A stretch of 64,000 nt of DNA from Pseudomonas sp. HS6 (GCF_023375815.1 NZ_CP067412.1:1240001-1304000), one strand, 5' to 3'. Numbered from the stretch's first letter, positions 36,140 through 45,749 are shown. Made by a program: numbers and translations. Notes: a model not told the origin generated them from the letters alone.

Positions 36140-37828
36140 TCAGGCGAACACGAAGCTCGAGTCGGACAGATTAGCCACACCCACCCCGACCAGGGTCACG
36201 GCATACTCGCCAATCTTCAGCACGGTGTCGGCGCCGGACTGCGAAGCGTGTTGCTTGTAGTCGTAGCCTTGCCCTGCGCCCTGAACGCCCATGAACACCA
36301 GTTTGTCGCTGCCCTGGTAGCCATTGATCGCATCGAAGCCGAACGCACCGCTGAACAGGAAAGTGTTGTTGCCACCTACCGCATTCATCACGTCGTTGCC
36401 GGCGCCGCCGACGAAGGTCACGTGGGCCTTGTCGCTGAACAAGTGATCGTCGCCGCCCAGGCCGAACAGCCAGTCGCCGTCAGCGGTGGCTTTGAGCGTC
36501 TCGCCGAGTGCGCCGCCATTGAGCGAATGGTTGTACTGGGTCAGCTCGCTGCCATTGGCCAGGCCTTTGCCGGTGACGGTCCAGGTGATTTCCTTGCTGC
36601 TCCACCACGACCCCGACTCCTTGCTCACCAGCGCGCCGATGTCGCGAGTCATGCTGATACCGCCGTAGGCGTCGCGCACGTATAGCGTGCCGTCACCGTC
36701 GTTGGCAAAGCTGAAGTTCTGTAACGGCTTCTGCAGATCGAAGGTGTTGTGGCCCTGGCCACCGAGCAGGATGTTGAAGCCTCCGTCATCGCGGAACAGA
36801 TCATCACCGGCGCGGCCTTCGAGGAAGTCGTTGCCCGCCCCGCCCTTGAGCCAGTCGTTGCTGTCGGTGCCGATGATGAAGGTGGTGCCGGTGTGTGGTT
36901 CGCCGCTGCGGCCCAGATCTTCGACCCAGGTCTTGCCCCGGGATGAGGCTTCCAGGTTGGACACGATGATGGTCGAATCCTGGCTGGTGAGGTTGTAGAA
37001 CTTCGAGTCGATCACCCGGTTCAGGCCATCGGCATAACCCAGCGAGCTGTGGGCCGACCAGTTCAGCGGATTGACGATACTGAACGGCACCAGGTTCTGC
37101 GCGGTGGACGCGTAGTTTTCGTTGAAGTTGACGATGTTGTCGGTGGTCGAATCGTGCGGCTTGTCGTGTTTGCCCATCGACGCCGTGCTGAACGTGGTGC
37201 CGTCGAGCACGCGGAACACCGGATCGTTCTCAAAGCCGATGTTCAGCACGTTGGTGCCGGTGCTGCTCTGGGTCGGCGAGGCGAACGAAATGTAGTTGGC
37301 GTCCTTGAAAAACCCGCCCCAGTCGCTCGCGCTCAACTCCGCCACGCTGTTGACCCCGAGACCGCCAAGGCTGTGACCGCTGATCAGCACGTCCTTGGCA
37401 GCGATGCCATGGACCGAGGCAAACGCGGCGACGGATTTGAGCAGGTTGTCGAAGGCGTTCTTCGCATAGTTCTTGGCGTAATCTACCGGCCCGATCGCTG
37501 CCAGCAGGTTGTTTTTCATGTCTCCGAAGGTGTCGCTGTAACCCAGCCCCCCGGTGCCGCGAAAGGCTACGCCGATACCGATCAGCTTGCCCGCCGCATC
37601 GTATTTGCCGAGCACTTCCGCCTCGGCGCTGGTGAAGCCGTCCTTCTCGCCGAAGAACGTGCCTTTCGCGTCGGTCTTTCCTTGATAACCCAGTGCCTTG
37701 GCGCCAAGCGGCGCCCAACCGGTGCCGGGCAAAGGCTGCCCGGTCGGCGTGTAGGAATACAGCGTCAGCGCGATGGCATCGCTGTACAACGCTTTGCCGT
37801 CGGCTTTTTTGTAATCGAACAATCCCAT
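36140..37828 (-). CDS. pueB: Type I-secreted lipase / polyurethanase PueB
   Basis: 562 residues, a paralogue of the downstream pueA product but about 55 residues shorter in the N-terminal lid region (only QPLPGTGWAPLGAKALGYQG replaces PueA residues 31-100). The triad is Ser153 (SGHSLGG), Asp202 (FENDPVF) and His260 (NWSAHSS). RTX repeats (GGAGNDFLEGRAGDDLF, FVGGAGNDVMN) and the tail LSDSSFVFA mark it as a type I secretion substrate. An AAAGGAAGAGAG ribosome binding site precedes the ATG. The shortened lid may change the substrate range relative to PueA. Confidence 0.9.
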   Translation of the reverse strand: MGLFDYKKADGKALYSDAIALTLYSYTPTGQPLPGTGWAPLGAKALGYQGKTDAKGTFFGEKDGFTSAEAEVLGKYDAAGKLIGIGVAFRGTGGLGYSDTFGDMKNNLLAAIGPVDYAKNYAKNAFDNLLKSVAAFASVHGIAAKDVLISGHSLGGLGVNSVAELSASDWGGFFKDANYISFASPTQSSTGTNVLNIGFENDPVFRVLDGTTFSTASMGKHDKPHDSTTDNIVNFNENYASTAQNLVPFSIVNPLNWSAHSSLGYADGLNRVIDSKFYNLTSQDSTIIVSNLEASSRGKTWVEDLGRSGEPHTGTTFIIGTDSNDWLKGGAGNDFLEGRAGDDLFRDDGGFNILLGGQGHNTFDLQKPLQNFSFANDGDGTLYVRDAYGGISMTRDIGALVSKESGSWWSSKEITWTVTGKGLANGSELTQYNHSLNGGALGETLKATADGDWLFGLGGDDHLFSDKAHVTFVGGAGNDVMNAVGGNNTFLFSGAFGFDAINGYQGSDKLVFMGVQGAGQGYDYKQHASQSGADTVLKIGEYAVTLVGVGVANLSDSSFVFA

Positions 37829-37853
37829 GTTGTGCTCTCTCTTCCTTTCAAAA

Positions 37854-37881
37854 GCGGCAGTCCTCTGCAGAACTGCCGCTA
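37854..37881 (-). terminator. Terminator-like hairpin after the second psp gene
   Basis: AGCGGCAGT and ACTGCCGCT (37873-37881 and 37854-37862) form a 9-bp stem with a 10-base loop. On the minus strand the stem is followed by TTT. It lies four bases after the autotransporter stop and 25 bases before pueB, so it probably reduces read-through into the lipase genes. Confidence 0.65.
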
Positions 37882-37885
37882 CACC

Positions 37886-40800
37886 TTAGAACTGCCAGTC
37901 CAGCGTCAGGCCCACACCGTGGTCCTTCTCGTTGGAGCCGATCAGTCCGTTGTAGTCCAGGTTCACCCGGACATCGCGATTCAGCGCCAGCCCGGCGCGT
38001 ACGCCGACCACCGCTGCATCTCGATCCATCGACACACTTTGCACGGTGAACGCGCTGTTGCCATTGACGAAGGCCAAGTGGCTGTCGGAATCCACGCTGC
38101 TCAGGTTGTGCTGCCAGCCCAGTGTCGCGCCCAGTTCAAGCTGATGTTTGTCCGACAGGGCAAACGTGCGCTTGGCGCGAACGCCGAGGGTCGACAGCAC
38201 AGCATCGCGGTTGTCTTCACCGCCCTTCAGTGCGGCGGCATCACCCTTCTCGGTGAAGCTGTCACTGTTGAGGTGCACATAGGCCAGGTTGGCGAACGGC
38301 TCCAGGTTCATTGGTTGCAGGCCCAGGTCATATGCCGCTTCCGTGAACAGTTGCCCGGTAGTCGCATCGCGTTTGGTCTTCTGCTTGCCGCTGACGCCGG
38401 CAAATTGCAGATCACGTTTGACGTCTATGCGATGCCAGCTGTAAGCCGCACCGGCGGTCAGGCGCAGCGCATCGATCTGATGCCCCAGGTACGCACCCAA
38501 GTGATAACTATCGGCCGATGCCGACGAATGTGTACCTTTGCCCATGCTCAGCGAGCTGTCGCTATAACCAGTAACGAAACCCAGACGGGTATCTTCAGCG
38601 ATCAAACCGTCGACACCGGCCAGCAAACCGCTGATGGAGCTGTTGGAGTCGGCATTTTTATAGCCGCCATCACTCTTGCCCCAGGCACCCAGCACTTTGA
38701 GCCAGGCGTTGCTGCGGTCATCGGTCGGTGCACCGGCGTCGAACAGATCGCGCTCGCGCAGGCGTTCACCCACGGCATCGCGCAGGTAATGGCTGTCGTT
38801 GATCAGCATCGTGCCGATGGCCGGGTGAATCTCGCCGGACAGTTGCTGGAAAGCGTCCTGAGCGACAGCGGCAGTCGGCGACAGCAGCAGGGTTTCGAAC
38901 AACGCATTGCCCGCGCCCAGACGTTCGGCGGCCGCACCGACAGCACGCTGGTTCGGGGTCAGGCCGACACTGGCGAACGACGCGCCGTTACGCCCGACGT
39001 CCAGTTGCACACCGCTCGCCGAGTAAGCCAGGGTGCCGCCGAGGAACGCGTAGTCGGGCAACACTTGTCCGAACTGCCCTTCAATGCCGCCTGCTGCCTG
39101 CAAGATGTTGAACTGTGTGCCAAGCAGGCTTTTCACTTCACCCGTGGTCAAGAGCGTCGGGCTGTTTTCCAGCGACATGGTTACCGTCGCCCCTTCGATC
39201 ACCGCTTTGCCACCGGCGATGATGCGGTCGCTGCTGGTCGGGGACACTTCCACCGCATAGGTCGAACCCGGCACGAAGGTCACGTCACCGGCCACGTTCA
39301 AGGTGCCGATGGAGTTGCCCGGCGCGACAATACCGCCGCTGTTCGCGGTCAGCGCCGCAATGCGTCCGTTACCGCCAAGGATGCCGCCGTCGTTGACCGT
39401 GACCGCCGATTGCAGCGAGCCATTGATCGCCAGTCGCCCCTGATTCACCAAGGTCGGGCCGGTGTAGGTATTGGCGCCGGTCATCACCAGGGTGCCTATA
39501 CCTTGCTTGGTCAAGCCACCGTGACCGGAAATGTCGTTGCGCCAGGTGTCGAGCCCGCAGGTGATGTCAGTGCACACACGCTGGGTGGGCTTGCCGGCGT
39601 CGATGATCGCGCCGATGCCTGGCAGGTCCGCCACAAACTGGCCGGAGCCATAGGCGCCCTGGATGCGGAACTCTTCGGGAATGTCCTGCTCGGTGACGAA
39701 CATCGCCGGGCCGTCGATACCCTTGCGCAGGTTGATCATGCCCCAGCCGTACAGGGCGTCGATGCCCGGTGCGCCGAGGTCGGTGGCGGTGGTGCGCAAC
39801 ACGCTGGCGACCTGATCACCAGACATGTACGGGAAGCGCTCCATCAACACCGCCATGGAACCGGCCACATGCGGCGCGGCCATCGAGGTGCCGTTGTAGT
39901 TTTTGTAGCCCGTGGTCAGGTTGTCGGCATTGGTGCCGCTGATGATCGAGCTATAGATCTGCGTGCCCGGTGCCGAGACGCAGAAACTCGCGGTGTAGCC
40001 GCAGCGCGAAGAGAACGTGCTCATGATGTACGGATTGCTACTGGCCTGATCCGGGTTTCGTTGCAGCGCGGCGACGGTGATCCAGTTCGGCGCGATGTCC
40101 GGCACGAAGTAACCGAGGCCGGCGATGGCGTCCGGGTTGTTCAGGTTGTAGTCGTTGCCTGCGGCGAAAATCGTCACGATTCCGCTACGCGCGGCGGCGA
40201 TAGCGCCGTCGTAGGCGCCGCCGGGTTTGGTGCCGAGCAGTGTGCGGATCTCGTTGAACTGCACCTGTGCGTCGTTGACGGTGAAATGCGGGTACGCCGG
40301 GTTACGGCCGCCGAGGTCGAAACGGTCGGTGATGCCGATGCCCCAGCTGTTGTTGATGATCCGCGCGCCACTGGCGATCAGCGCATCCCAGCCGGCCTTG
40401 TACACCGCGCCATCGTTGCCGCGCACAATGCCGTCTTCCGGGCCCGGGTCGCCGTTGTCGGCGCTGATGATCTGCGCACCGAACGCCACACCGTGCATCG
40501 GGCCGCCGTCACGGCTGCCGGCGGCGATACCGCCAACGTGTGTGCCGTGGGCGCCAAGCTTGCCGTCGGAACCGACCGAGGGCGAACCGTCATAACGGAA
40601 CGCGTCCCCGGCTTTGACCGGGATGTACGGGTCGGTGTATTCGCGAATGCCGCTGGTGACCAGGGTCACGACTTTGTTCGTGCCGGAAAACTCCGGGTGA
40701 GCGGCGTACACCGGCTGGTCGAAGATGCCCAGTTTCACGTTTTTGCCGGTGTAACCGGCGGCATAGGCGTAGTCCGCGCCGATGGCACCCAGGCCCCAAT

Positions 40801-40972
40801 CCGCCTTGAACTCGGCGCTGCGCCAACTGGCGGCATCCCCTGCCCGGCCGTTTTCCACGTAGGGCGCAGCGTGTGCGCTACCCCAGGTGGCCAAGGCGCA
40901 AAGCAAGGCGCGATTGAGAGTTTTCAGGCGAAAGCAGCCACCCGATTGCGCGGGGGTGTTGTTATTTTTCAT
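37886..40972 (-). CDS. pspB: Subtilase-type autotransporter serine protease
   Basis: 1028 residues from ATG 40972 (GGAAGG seven bases upstream). The signal peptide is long, ending near WGSAHAAPY. The S8 protease domain (about 60-440) has Asp in KLGIFDQPVYAAHPEF, His in GAHGTHVGGIAAG and Ser in NGTSMAAPHVAG. An autotransporter-associated repeat follows (GGLTKQGIGTLVMTGANTYT), then a linker and a C-terminal barrel (about 750-1028) ending LTLDWQF. The passenger is exported through its own barrel, independently of AprDEF. It is a paralogue of the upstream gene at 41057. Naming follows the pspA/pspB pair known in this cluster in other pseudomonads; which is A or B is not certain. Confidence 0.9.
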   Translation of the reverse strand: MKNNNTPAQSGGCFRLKTLNRALLCALATWGSAHAAPYVENGRAGDAASWRSAEFKADWGLGAIGADYAYAAGYTGKNVKLGIFDQPVYAAHPEFSGTNKVVTLVTSGIREYTDPYIPVKAGDAFRYDGSPSVGSDGKLGAHGTHVGGIAAGSRDGGPMHGVAFGAQIISADNGDPGPEDGIVRGNDGAVYKAGWDALIASGARIINNSWGIGITDRFDLGGRNPAYPHFTVNDAQVQFNEIRTLLGTKPGGAYDGAIAAARSGIVTIFAAGNDYNLNNPDAIAGLGYFVPDIAPNWITVAALQRNPDQASSNPYIMSTFSSRCGYTASFCVSAPGTQIYSSIISGTNADNLTTGYKNYNGTSMAAPHVAGSMAVLMERFPYMSGDQVASVLRTTATDLGAPGIDALYGWGMINLRKGIDGPAMFVTEQDIPEEFRIQGAYGSGQFVADLPGIGAIIDAGKPTQRVCTDITCGLDTWRNDISGHGGLTKQGIGTLVMTGANTYTGPTLVNQGRLAINGSLQSAVTVNDGGILGGNGRIAALTANSGGIVAPGNSIGTLNVAGDVTFVPGSTYAVEVSPTSSDRIIAGGKAVIEGATVTMSLENSPTLLTTGEVKSLLGTQFNILQAAGGIEGQFGQVLPDYAFLGGTLAYSASGVQLDVGRNGASFASVGLTPNQRAVGAAAERLGAGNALFETLLLSPTAAVAQDAFQQLSGEIHPAIGTMLINDSHYLRDAVGERLRERDLFDAGAPTDDRSNAWLKVLGAWGKSDGGYKNADSNSSISGLLAGVDGLIAEDTRLGFVTGYSDSSLSMGKGTHSSASADSYHLGAYLGHQIDALRLTAGAAYSWHRIDVKRDLQFAGVSGKQKTKRDATTGQLFTEAAYDLGLQPMNLEPFANLAYVHLNSDSFTEKGDAAALKGGEDNRDAVLSTLGVRAKRTFALSDKHQLELGATLGWQHNLSSVDSDSHLAFVNGNSAFTVQSVSMDRDAAVVGVRAGLALNRDVRVNLDYNGLIGSNEKDHGVGLTLDWQF

Positions 40973-41027
40973 CCAGCGACCTTCCTTAGTGATGTTGCAC
41001 AAAATCCGTGTATTCAGAACTTGATCA

Positions 41028-41049
41028 TTCCCACGCTCCCGCGTGGGAA
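41028..41049. repeat. Palindromic intergenic hairpin
   Basis: TTCCCACGC (41028-41036) and GCGTGGGAA (41041-41049) form a perfect 9-bp stem around TCCC, seven bases after the stop of the first autotransporter gene. Short TTCCCACGC palindromes are common in Pseudomonas intergenic DNA; here it may also end or protect the transcript. Confidence 0.65.
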
Positions 41050-41056
41050 CGCTCAG

Positions 41057-44008
41057 TCAGAACCGCCAGTTCAGGCTCAGGCCAACGCCGTGACTCTTCT
41101 CACGGTTGGCCAGTTGTCCGTTGTAATCAAGGTTCACCCGTACGTCGCGGCTCAGCGCGAGGCTGGCCTGCACGCCGACCAGCGCGGCGTCGCGCACCAG
41201 TGGCGAACTTTCGACGCTGTACGGCGCACTGCCGTTGGCGAAGCGCAAATGCTGTTCCGACTCGATGTCGGTGAGGCTGTGCTGCCAGCCGAGATGGCCG
41301 CTGACATCAAGTTTTTGCGTGCCCGACAGGTTGAGCGTCTTGATCGCCCTGACGCCGAGGGTGCTGAGCACCGCGTCACGCTGGTCGCCACTGCTTTTCA
41401 ACGCTGCGGCGTCGCCCTTCTCGGTGAAACCTTCGCTGTCCACATGCACGTAGGCCAAGTTGGCGAACGGCTCCAGGGCCACTGGTTGCAGATTCAGTCG
41501 ATAAGCCGCTTCACCGAACACCTGAGTGGTGGCGGCATCGACCTTGGCTTTCTGTTTGGCGCTGACGTCGCCGTATTGCAGATCACGTTTGACGTCGGCG
41601 CGATGCCAGCTGTAGGCCGCGCCGGTGCTCAGGCGCCAGTCGTCGATGTTGTGCCCTGCGTAGGCGCCGAGATGGTAGCTGTCGACCTTGGCCGAGGAAT
41701 GCGTGCCGGAACCCATGCTCATCGAACTGTCGCTGTAACCGGTGACCAGACCGATGCGGGTCTGCTCGTCCAGCGCGCCGTCGACACCTGCCAGCAGGCC
41801 GCCAATCGATGTGCTGTAACCAGCGGTGTCGTGTCGCGAATCGGTGGTACCCCAGGCGCCGAGGGCCTTGATCCAGCCGTTGCTTTGCGCGGTGTTCGCA
41901 TCGTGCAGGCGTTCGCCGATGGCGTCGCGCAACTGGCGGCTATCGTTGATCAGCACTGAACCGAGGGCCGGGTAGATTTCCCCGCTCAGTTGCTGGAAGG
42001 CTTGCTGCGCATCGCTGGCAGTGGCCGACAGCAACAGGCTTTCATACACCGAGTTACCGGCACCCAGGCCTTCGACGGCGCCGGCCACGGCCCGCTGGTT
42101 CGGCGTCTGGCCGACGCTGGCAAAGGACGTTGCGTTGCGTTCGACATTCAGCGTGATGCCGTTGCCGCTGTACGCGAGACTGCCGCCGATGAACAGGTAA
42201 TCCGGCACCACGGCGCCGAACTGCCCCTGGATGCCACCGGCCGCTTGCAGAATGTTGTACTGATGACCGAGCAGGCTTTTCGCTTCAGCGGTGCTGAGCA
42301 AGGTCGGGCTGTTTTCCAGTGACAGGCTGACGGTGGCACCGCTGATGGACGCCGTACCGCCGGCGACGATGCGGTCACTGGCGGTCGGTGACAGCTCCAC
42401 CGCGTAGGTCGAGCCCGGCGCGAAGGTCACATTACCGGCAACGTTCAAGGTGCCGATGGAGTTGCCCGGTGCCACCCGTGCGCCGCTGTTGGCGATCAGT
42501 GCACCAACTCGCCCGGAACCGCCGAGGGTGCCGCTGTCATTGACCGTAACGGCGGAGGTCAGCGAACCGTTGACGCTCAGCAGGCCGCCGTTGACCGTGG
42601 TCGGGCCGCGATAGGTGTTGTCGCCGGTCAGGATCAAATGCCCGGCGCCAGACTTGATCAGACTGCCTTGATACACCCGGCCGGCAGCCGCCGCATCACG
42701 GGCCATGCCGACCGCGTAGTCGGTCTGGTCCTGTTGGCTCGCGCCGGCCGGAATTCCGTTCTGCCAGCCTTTGCTTTGCAGGGTTTGTTGCCACGCGCTG
42801 TGCTCGGCGAGGTCTTCGCTCTGGCGCTGGATCAGTGCCTTGTCGGAGATGTCGTTGCTCCACACATCGCGTTGCCCGGTGGCCAGATTCGCGTCGAATG
42901 CGCCGAGCAATTGCCCCGGTCCGCCCATTGCCCGCTTCAGGTTGGCGACGCCCCAGCCGACCCGTTCGGTCGGTGCGCTCGTTACGGTGCCGTCGAGTTG
43001 GGTGGCCGTGGTCAGCAGCACTTCAAGTGCCTGCTGATTGTTCATGTACGGATAGCGTTCCATCACCAGCGCCAGGGCGCCGGTAGCATGGGGCGCGGCC
43101 ATCGAGGTGCCGGACTTGATCGCATAACCGCCGTCGGGAATGGTGCTGTCGATCTTCGCGCCCGGCGTGGTGATGCACCAGTATTTGGCGATGCCGCACT
43201 GGTTGTATTTCTGCTGATTGCTCTGATCCAGCCCGGACACGGCCAGCCAATGACCTTCCAGATCCGGCTGGAAGTACGGCAGCGCCGAACGCACGCTGGC
43301 GTTGGGGTAGCCGCTGTTACCGGCGCTGAACACGTTGATCACACCACGGCGCGAAACGTAGGCAGCGGCATCGAGCCAGGTGCCTTTGTTCCAGTGCTGG
43401 GCGTAGGCGGCGTGCAGGTCCGCCAGAGTTCGATAGCTGACATCTGGCGGCTGGCTGCCCCAGCTGTTGTTGATGGCCCGCACGCCGGCATCAGCCAGGG
43501 CGTCGTACGCCGCTTTGAAGTAGCGCGGGTCGGGATTGGGGCCGAACAGGAAACTGTCGTTCTTGTTGGTGTTGCCAACGTAGATCTGCGCATTGAACGC
43601 AACACCGTGCATCCCGGTGCCATCACGGGCGGCGCCCATGGTGCCGACCACGTGCGTGCCGTGAGAGTCGTTGTTCGGGTTGAGCGTGCCGTTGACCGTG
43701 AACAGCGAGCCATCGACATAGCTGCCGCTGGCCGATACCGGGTGATAACGGTCGCTGGTGAACTCGGGATGGGCCGCGTAGAAACCGGAGTCCAGCGCGC
43801 CGATCTTCACGCCCTTGCCGGTGATACCGGCGGCGTAGGCCTGATCGGCCTGCATCCGGCCCAGTCCCCAGTCCCGCTGGAATTCGGCGGAGCGCCAACT
43901 GGCCGGATCGCCAGGTTTTCCGGATTCGAGGTATTGCGCCTGGGCCTGGGTTGCTGAAATCACAAGCAGCAGGGTGCCGACCGAAATCGGCTTGATGTGT
44001 ACTTCCAT
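41057..44008 (-). CDS. pspA: Subtilase-type autotransporter serine protease
   Basis: 983 residues from ATG 44008 (a GTG two codons upstream is possible). The signal peptide ends VISATQAQA before QYLESG. The protease triad is Asp in KIGALDSGFYAAHPEF, His in DSHGTHVVGTMG and Ser in SGTSMAAPHATG. A short autotransporter repeat (LIKSGAGHLILTGDNTYRG) and a C-terminal barrel ending LSLNWRF follow. From the repeat to the C-terminus it is very similar to the neighbouring paralogue (shared stretches such as VAPGNSIGTLNVAG and FQQLSGEI), while the protease parts differ more. It follows aprF after a repeat-filled gap of about 390 bases. Confidence 0.9.
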   Translation of the reverse strand: MEVHIKPISVGTLLLVISATQAQAQYLESGKPGDPASWRSAEFQRDWGLGRMQADQAYAAGITGKGVKIGALDSGFYAAHPEFTSDRYHPVSASGSYVDGSLFTVNGTLNPNNDSHGTHVVGTMGAARDGTGMHGVAFNAQIYVGNTNKNDSFLFGPNPDPRYFKAAYDALADAGVRAINNSWGSQPPDVSYRTLADLHAAYAQHWNKGTWLDAAAYVSRRGVINVFSAGNSGYPNASVRSALPYFQPDLEGHWLAVSGLDQSNQQKYNQCGIAKYWCITTPGAKIDSTIPDGGYAIKSGTSMAAPHATGALALVMERYPYMNNQQALEVLLTTATQLDGTVTSAPTERVGWGVANLKRAMGGPGQLLGAFDANLATGQRDVWSNDISDKALIQRQSEDLAEHSAWQQTLQSKGWQNGIPAGASQQDQTDYAVGMARDAAAAGRVYQGSLIKSGAGHLILTGDNTYRGPTTVNGGLLSVNGSLTSAVTVNDSGTLGGSGRVGALIANSGARVAPGNSIGTLNVAGNVTFAPGSTYAVELSPTASDRIVAGGTASISGATVSLSLENSPTLLSTAEAKSLLGHQYNILQAAGGIQGQFGAVVPDYLFIGGSLAYSGNGITLNVERNATSFASVGQTPNQRAVAGAVEGLGAGNSVYESLLLSATASDAQQAFQQLSGEIYPALGSVLINDSRQLRDAIGERLHDANTAQSNGWIKALGAWGTTDSRHDTAGYSTSIGGLLAGVDGALDEQTRIGLVTGYSDSSMSMGSGTHSSAKVDSYHLGAYAGHNIDDWRLSTGAAYSWHRADVKRDLQYGDVSAKQKAKVDAATTQVFGEAAYRLNLQPVALEPFANLAYVHVDSEGFTEKGDAAALKSSGDQRDAVLSTLGVRAIKTLNLSGTQKLDVSGHLGWQHSLTDIESEQHLRFANGSAPYSVESSPLVRDAALVGVQASLALSRDVRVNLDYNGQLANREKSHGVGLSLNWRF

Positions 44009-44076
44009 GTTCACCACTCACTTTTATTGTTTTATGCAGGCACTTTCTGCGGTGTGCCTGTTCCCCCTCACTCCAG

Positions 44077-44380
44077 CCCTCTCCCCCAGGAGAGGGAGCT
44101 GACCGAGGTGTCTTTCGTCATACATCGACCTGAAAAAACCAAGCGATTATGGATTTGGCGCAGCACGCTCATGTCGATGAATGCCCTGAGCATCCCCCTC
44201 GATCGGTCCCCTCGCCCCTGGGAGAGTTTAAAGAGGGAGCGGACCGAGGTTTCTTGCGTCATTCACCGACCTGAAAAACCGGTTGATTCTGGATTCGGAG
44301 ACGCTCGATCAGGTCGGTGCACTTCCAAAATATCCCCCGATCGGTCCCCTCTCCCCCTGGGAGAGGGTTAGGGTGAGGGC
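44077..44380. repeat. Three tandem-like copies of an intergenic repeat between aprF and the first autotransporter gene
   Basis: Copies begin near 44077, 44208 and 44346. Each starts with a CCCTCTCCC-type arm paired with GGGAGAGGG. The first two continue as GACCGAGGT, TC(A)TT(T)CGTCAT, CGACCTGAAAAA and a GATT-TGGATT element over about 80 bases; the third is the hairpin part only (44346-44368). The spacing is about 130-138 bases. The block fills the 390-base gap between the two genes; no coding capacity is seen. Confidence 0.75.
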
Positions 44381-44399
44381 TATTCCAAAGCCATGCACA

Positions 44400-45749
44400 T
44401 CAACGTCGGGCCACCCCAAATGCCTCATCCACCCGAGCCAGATCCTGTTCGCTCAAGGTACCCGCGTAGTAATGCAATTTGGTCCAGGCCATGAGGTAGT
44501 CATAACGGGCCTGAGCCAGATCGCGACGGGTAGTAAACAGTTGTTGTTCAGCATTGAGCGCGTCCAGGTTGGTCCGCTCACCGCCGAGGATGCTTTGCTT
44601 GGTCGAAACCACCAGGGCCTCGGCCGAGGTCAGGGCTTTCTGGTAGGCGCGCAGTTTGTTGACACCAGACAGGCAGGCACTGAACTGACGACGCAGTTCG
44701 ATCAGCGTTTCACGGGTTTTGCCGTCCAGTTCATATTCGGCCTGCTCCATGGTGCGGCTGGCCTGACGAGTCGAGGCCGACACACCACCACCGGCATACA
44801 ACGGCACGCTGACCTCGAAACCGATGGTGTTGGTCTCGTAGCGCTGGTTGTAGGTGTTGCCACTTTCCGACTCGTTCTGGCGCATCGCGGCGTAGGCATT
44901 CACTTTCGGAAAATGCCCTGCGCGGTTGCGCTCGACTTCATAACGGGCCACTTCCACGGCCTGGCGTTGTGAGGCCAGATTCGGGTTGTTGCTGATCGCC
45001 AGTTCGTGCCAGGTGTCGTAGTTGGCCGGCATCAAAGCGAAGGTCTGGAAGTTCTGATCCAGGGGTGCCAGGTCAGTGATGTTCACCGCCGGCACGCCGA
45101 CCAGTGCACCCAGTTCACGCAAGGCAGCATCTTGTTCGTTGCGGGCTTCGATCTCTTCGGCGGTCGCCAGTTCATAGCGCGACTCGGCTTCGAGAATGTC
45201 GGTGCGCGTGCCTTCGCCCTGCTTGAACATGTGTTCGTTCTGTTGGAACTGCTGCTCGTAGGCCTTTTTCTTGGCTTGGGCGATGTCGATCTGGTCCTGG
45301 GCGAACAAGGCTTTGGTGTAGTTGTCGAGCACCCGCACCAACAGCTCCTGGCTCTTGCCCCGAAAGTTCTCGTCGGCGAACAGCGACTGCGCCACACCTT
45401 TGCGATAGGCGGCATAGGCTTCGTAGTCGAGCAGCGGTTGTTGCAGGGTCAGCGTCGAGCCGTAACTGTCGTAGTTGCGCTCCTCTGTTCGGTTGCGTGC
45501 GCGTTCGTCGAGCGACGTGGCCTTCGACGTGTTGTGGCCCTTGTTGTAGTTGTAACCCAGTTTGGGCAACAGTCCGGCTCGGCCAATGGCCCGGTTTTCA
45601 AGGCCTGCATCGCGTTCCTTGATCGCGCCGAGGAACACCGGATCATTGCGCAACGCCTGTTCGTAAATCTCGAACGGCCCCATGGCCGCCAACGCACTGT
45701 TGCCCGCGAGCAGCGCGAACGCTGCCGCCAGCATGGAAAGCTTATTCAT
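44400..45749 (-). CDS. aprF: Type I secretion outer membrane protein AprF (TolC family)
   Basis: 449 residues from ATG 45749; an ATG four codons upstream (45761) directly follows the aprE stop and is equally possible. The signal peptide MNKLSMLAAAFALLAGNSALA is followed by the TolC-family pattern (FEIYEQALRNDPVFLGAIKERDAG, QPLLDYEAYAAYRKG, a central half repeated as LAISNNPNLASQRQAVEVARYEV). The long alpha-helices and NLDALNAEQQLFTTRRDLAQARYDYL fit the outer-membrane exit duct. It completes the AprDEF exporter and is encoded three to fifteen bases after aprE. Confidence 0.92.
   Translation of the reverse strand: MNKLSMLAAAFALLAGNSALAAMGPFEIYEQALRNDPVFLGAIKERDAGLENRAIGRAGLLPKLGYNYNKGHNTSKATSLDERARNRTEERNYDSYGSTLTLQQPLLDYEAYAAYRKGVAQSLFADENFRGKSQELLVRVLDNYTKALFAQDQIDIAQAKKKAYEQQFQQNEHMFKQGEGTRTDILEAESRYELATAEEIEARNEQDAALRELGALVGVPAVNITDLAPLDQNFQTFALMPANYDTWHELAISNNPNLASQRQAVEVARYEVERNRAGHFPKVNAYAAMRQNESESGNTYNQRYETNTIGFEVSVPLYAGGGVSASTRQASRTMEQAEYELDGKTRETLIELRRQFSACLSGVNKLRAYQKALTSAEALVVSTKQSILGGERTNLDALNAEQQLFTTRRDLAQARYDYLMAWTKLHYYAGTLSEQDLARVDEAFGVARR

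Noticed and set aside
44018..44399. CRISPR-like array
   Set aside because: Only three diverged copies of a hairpin repeat at ~130-base spacing, with no uniform spacers and no cas genes.
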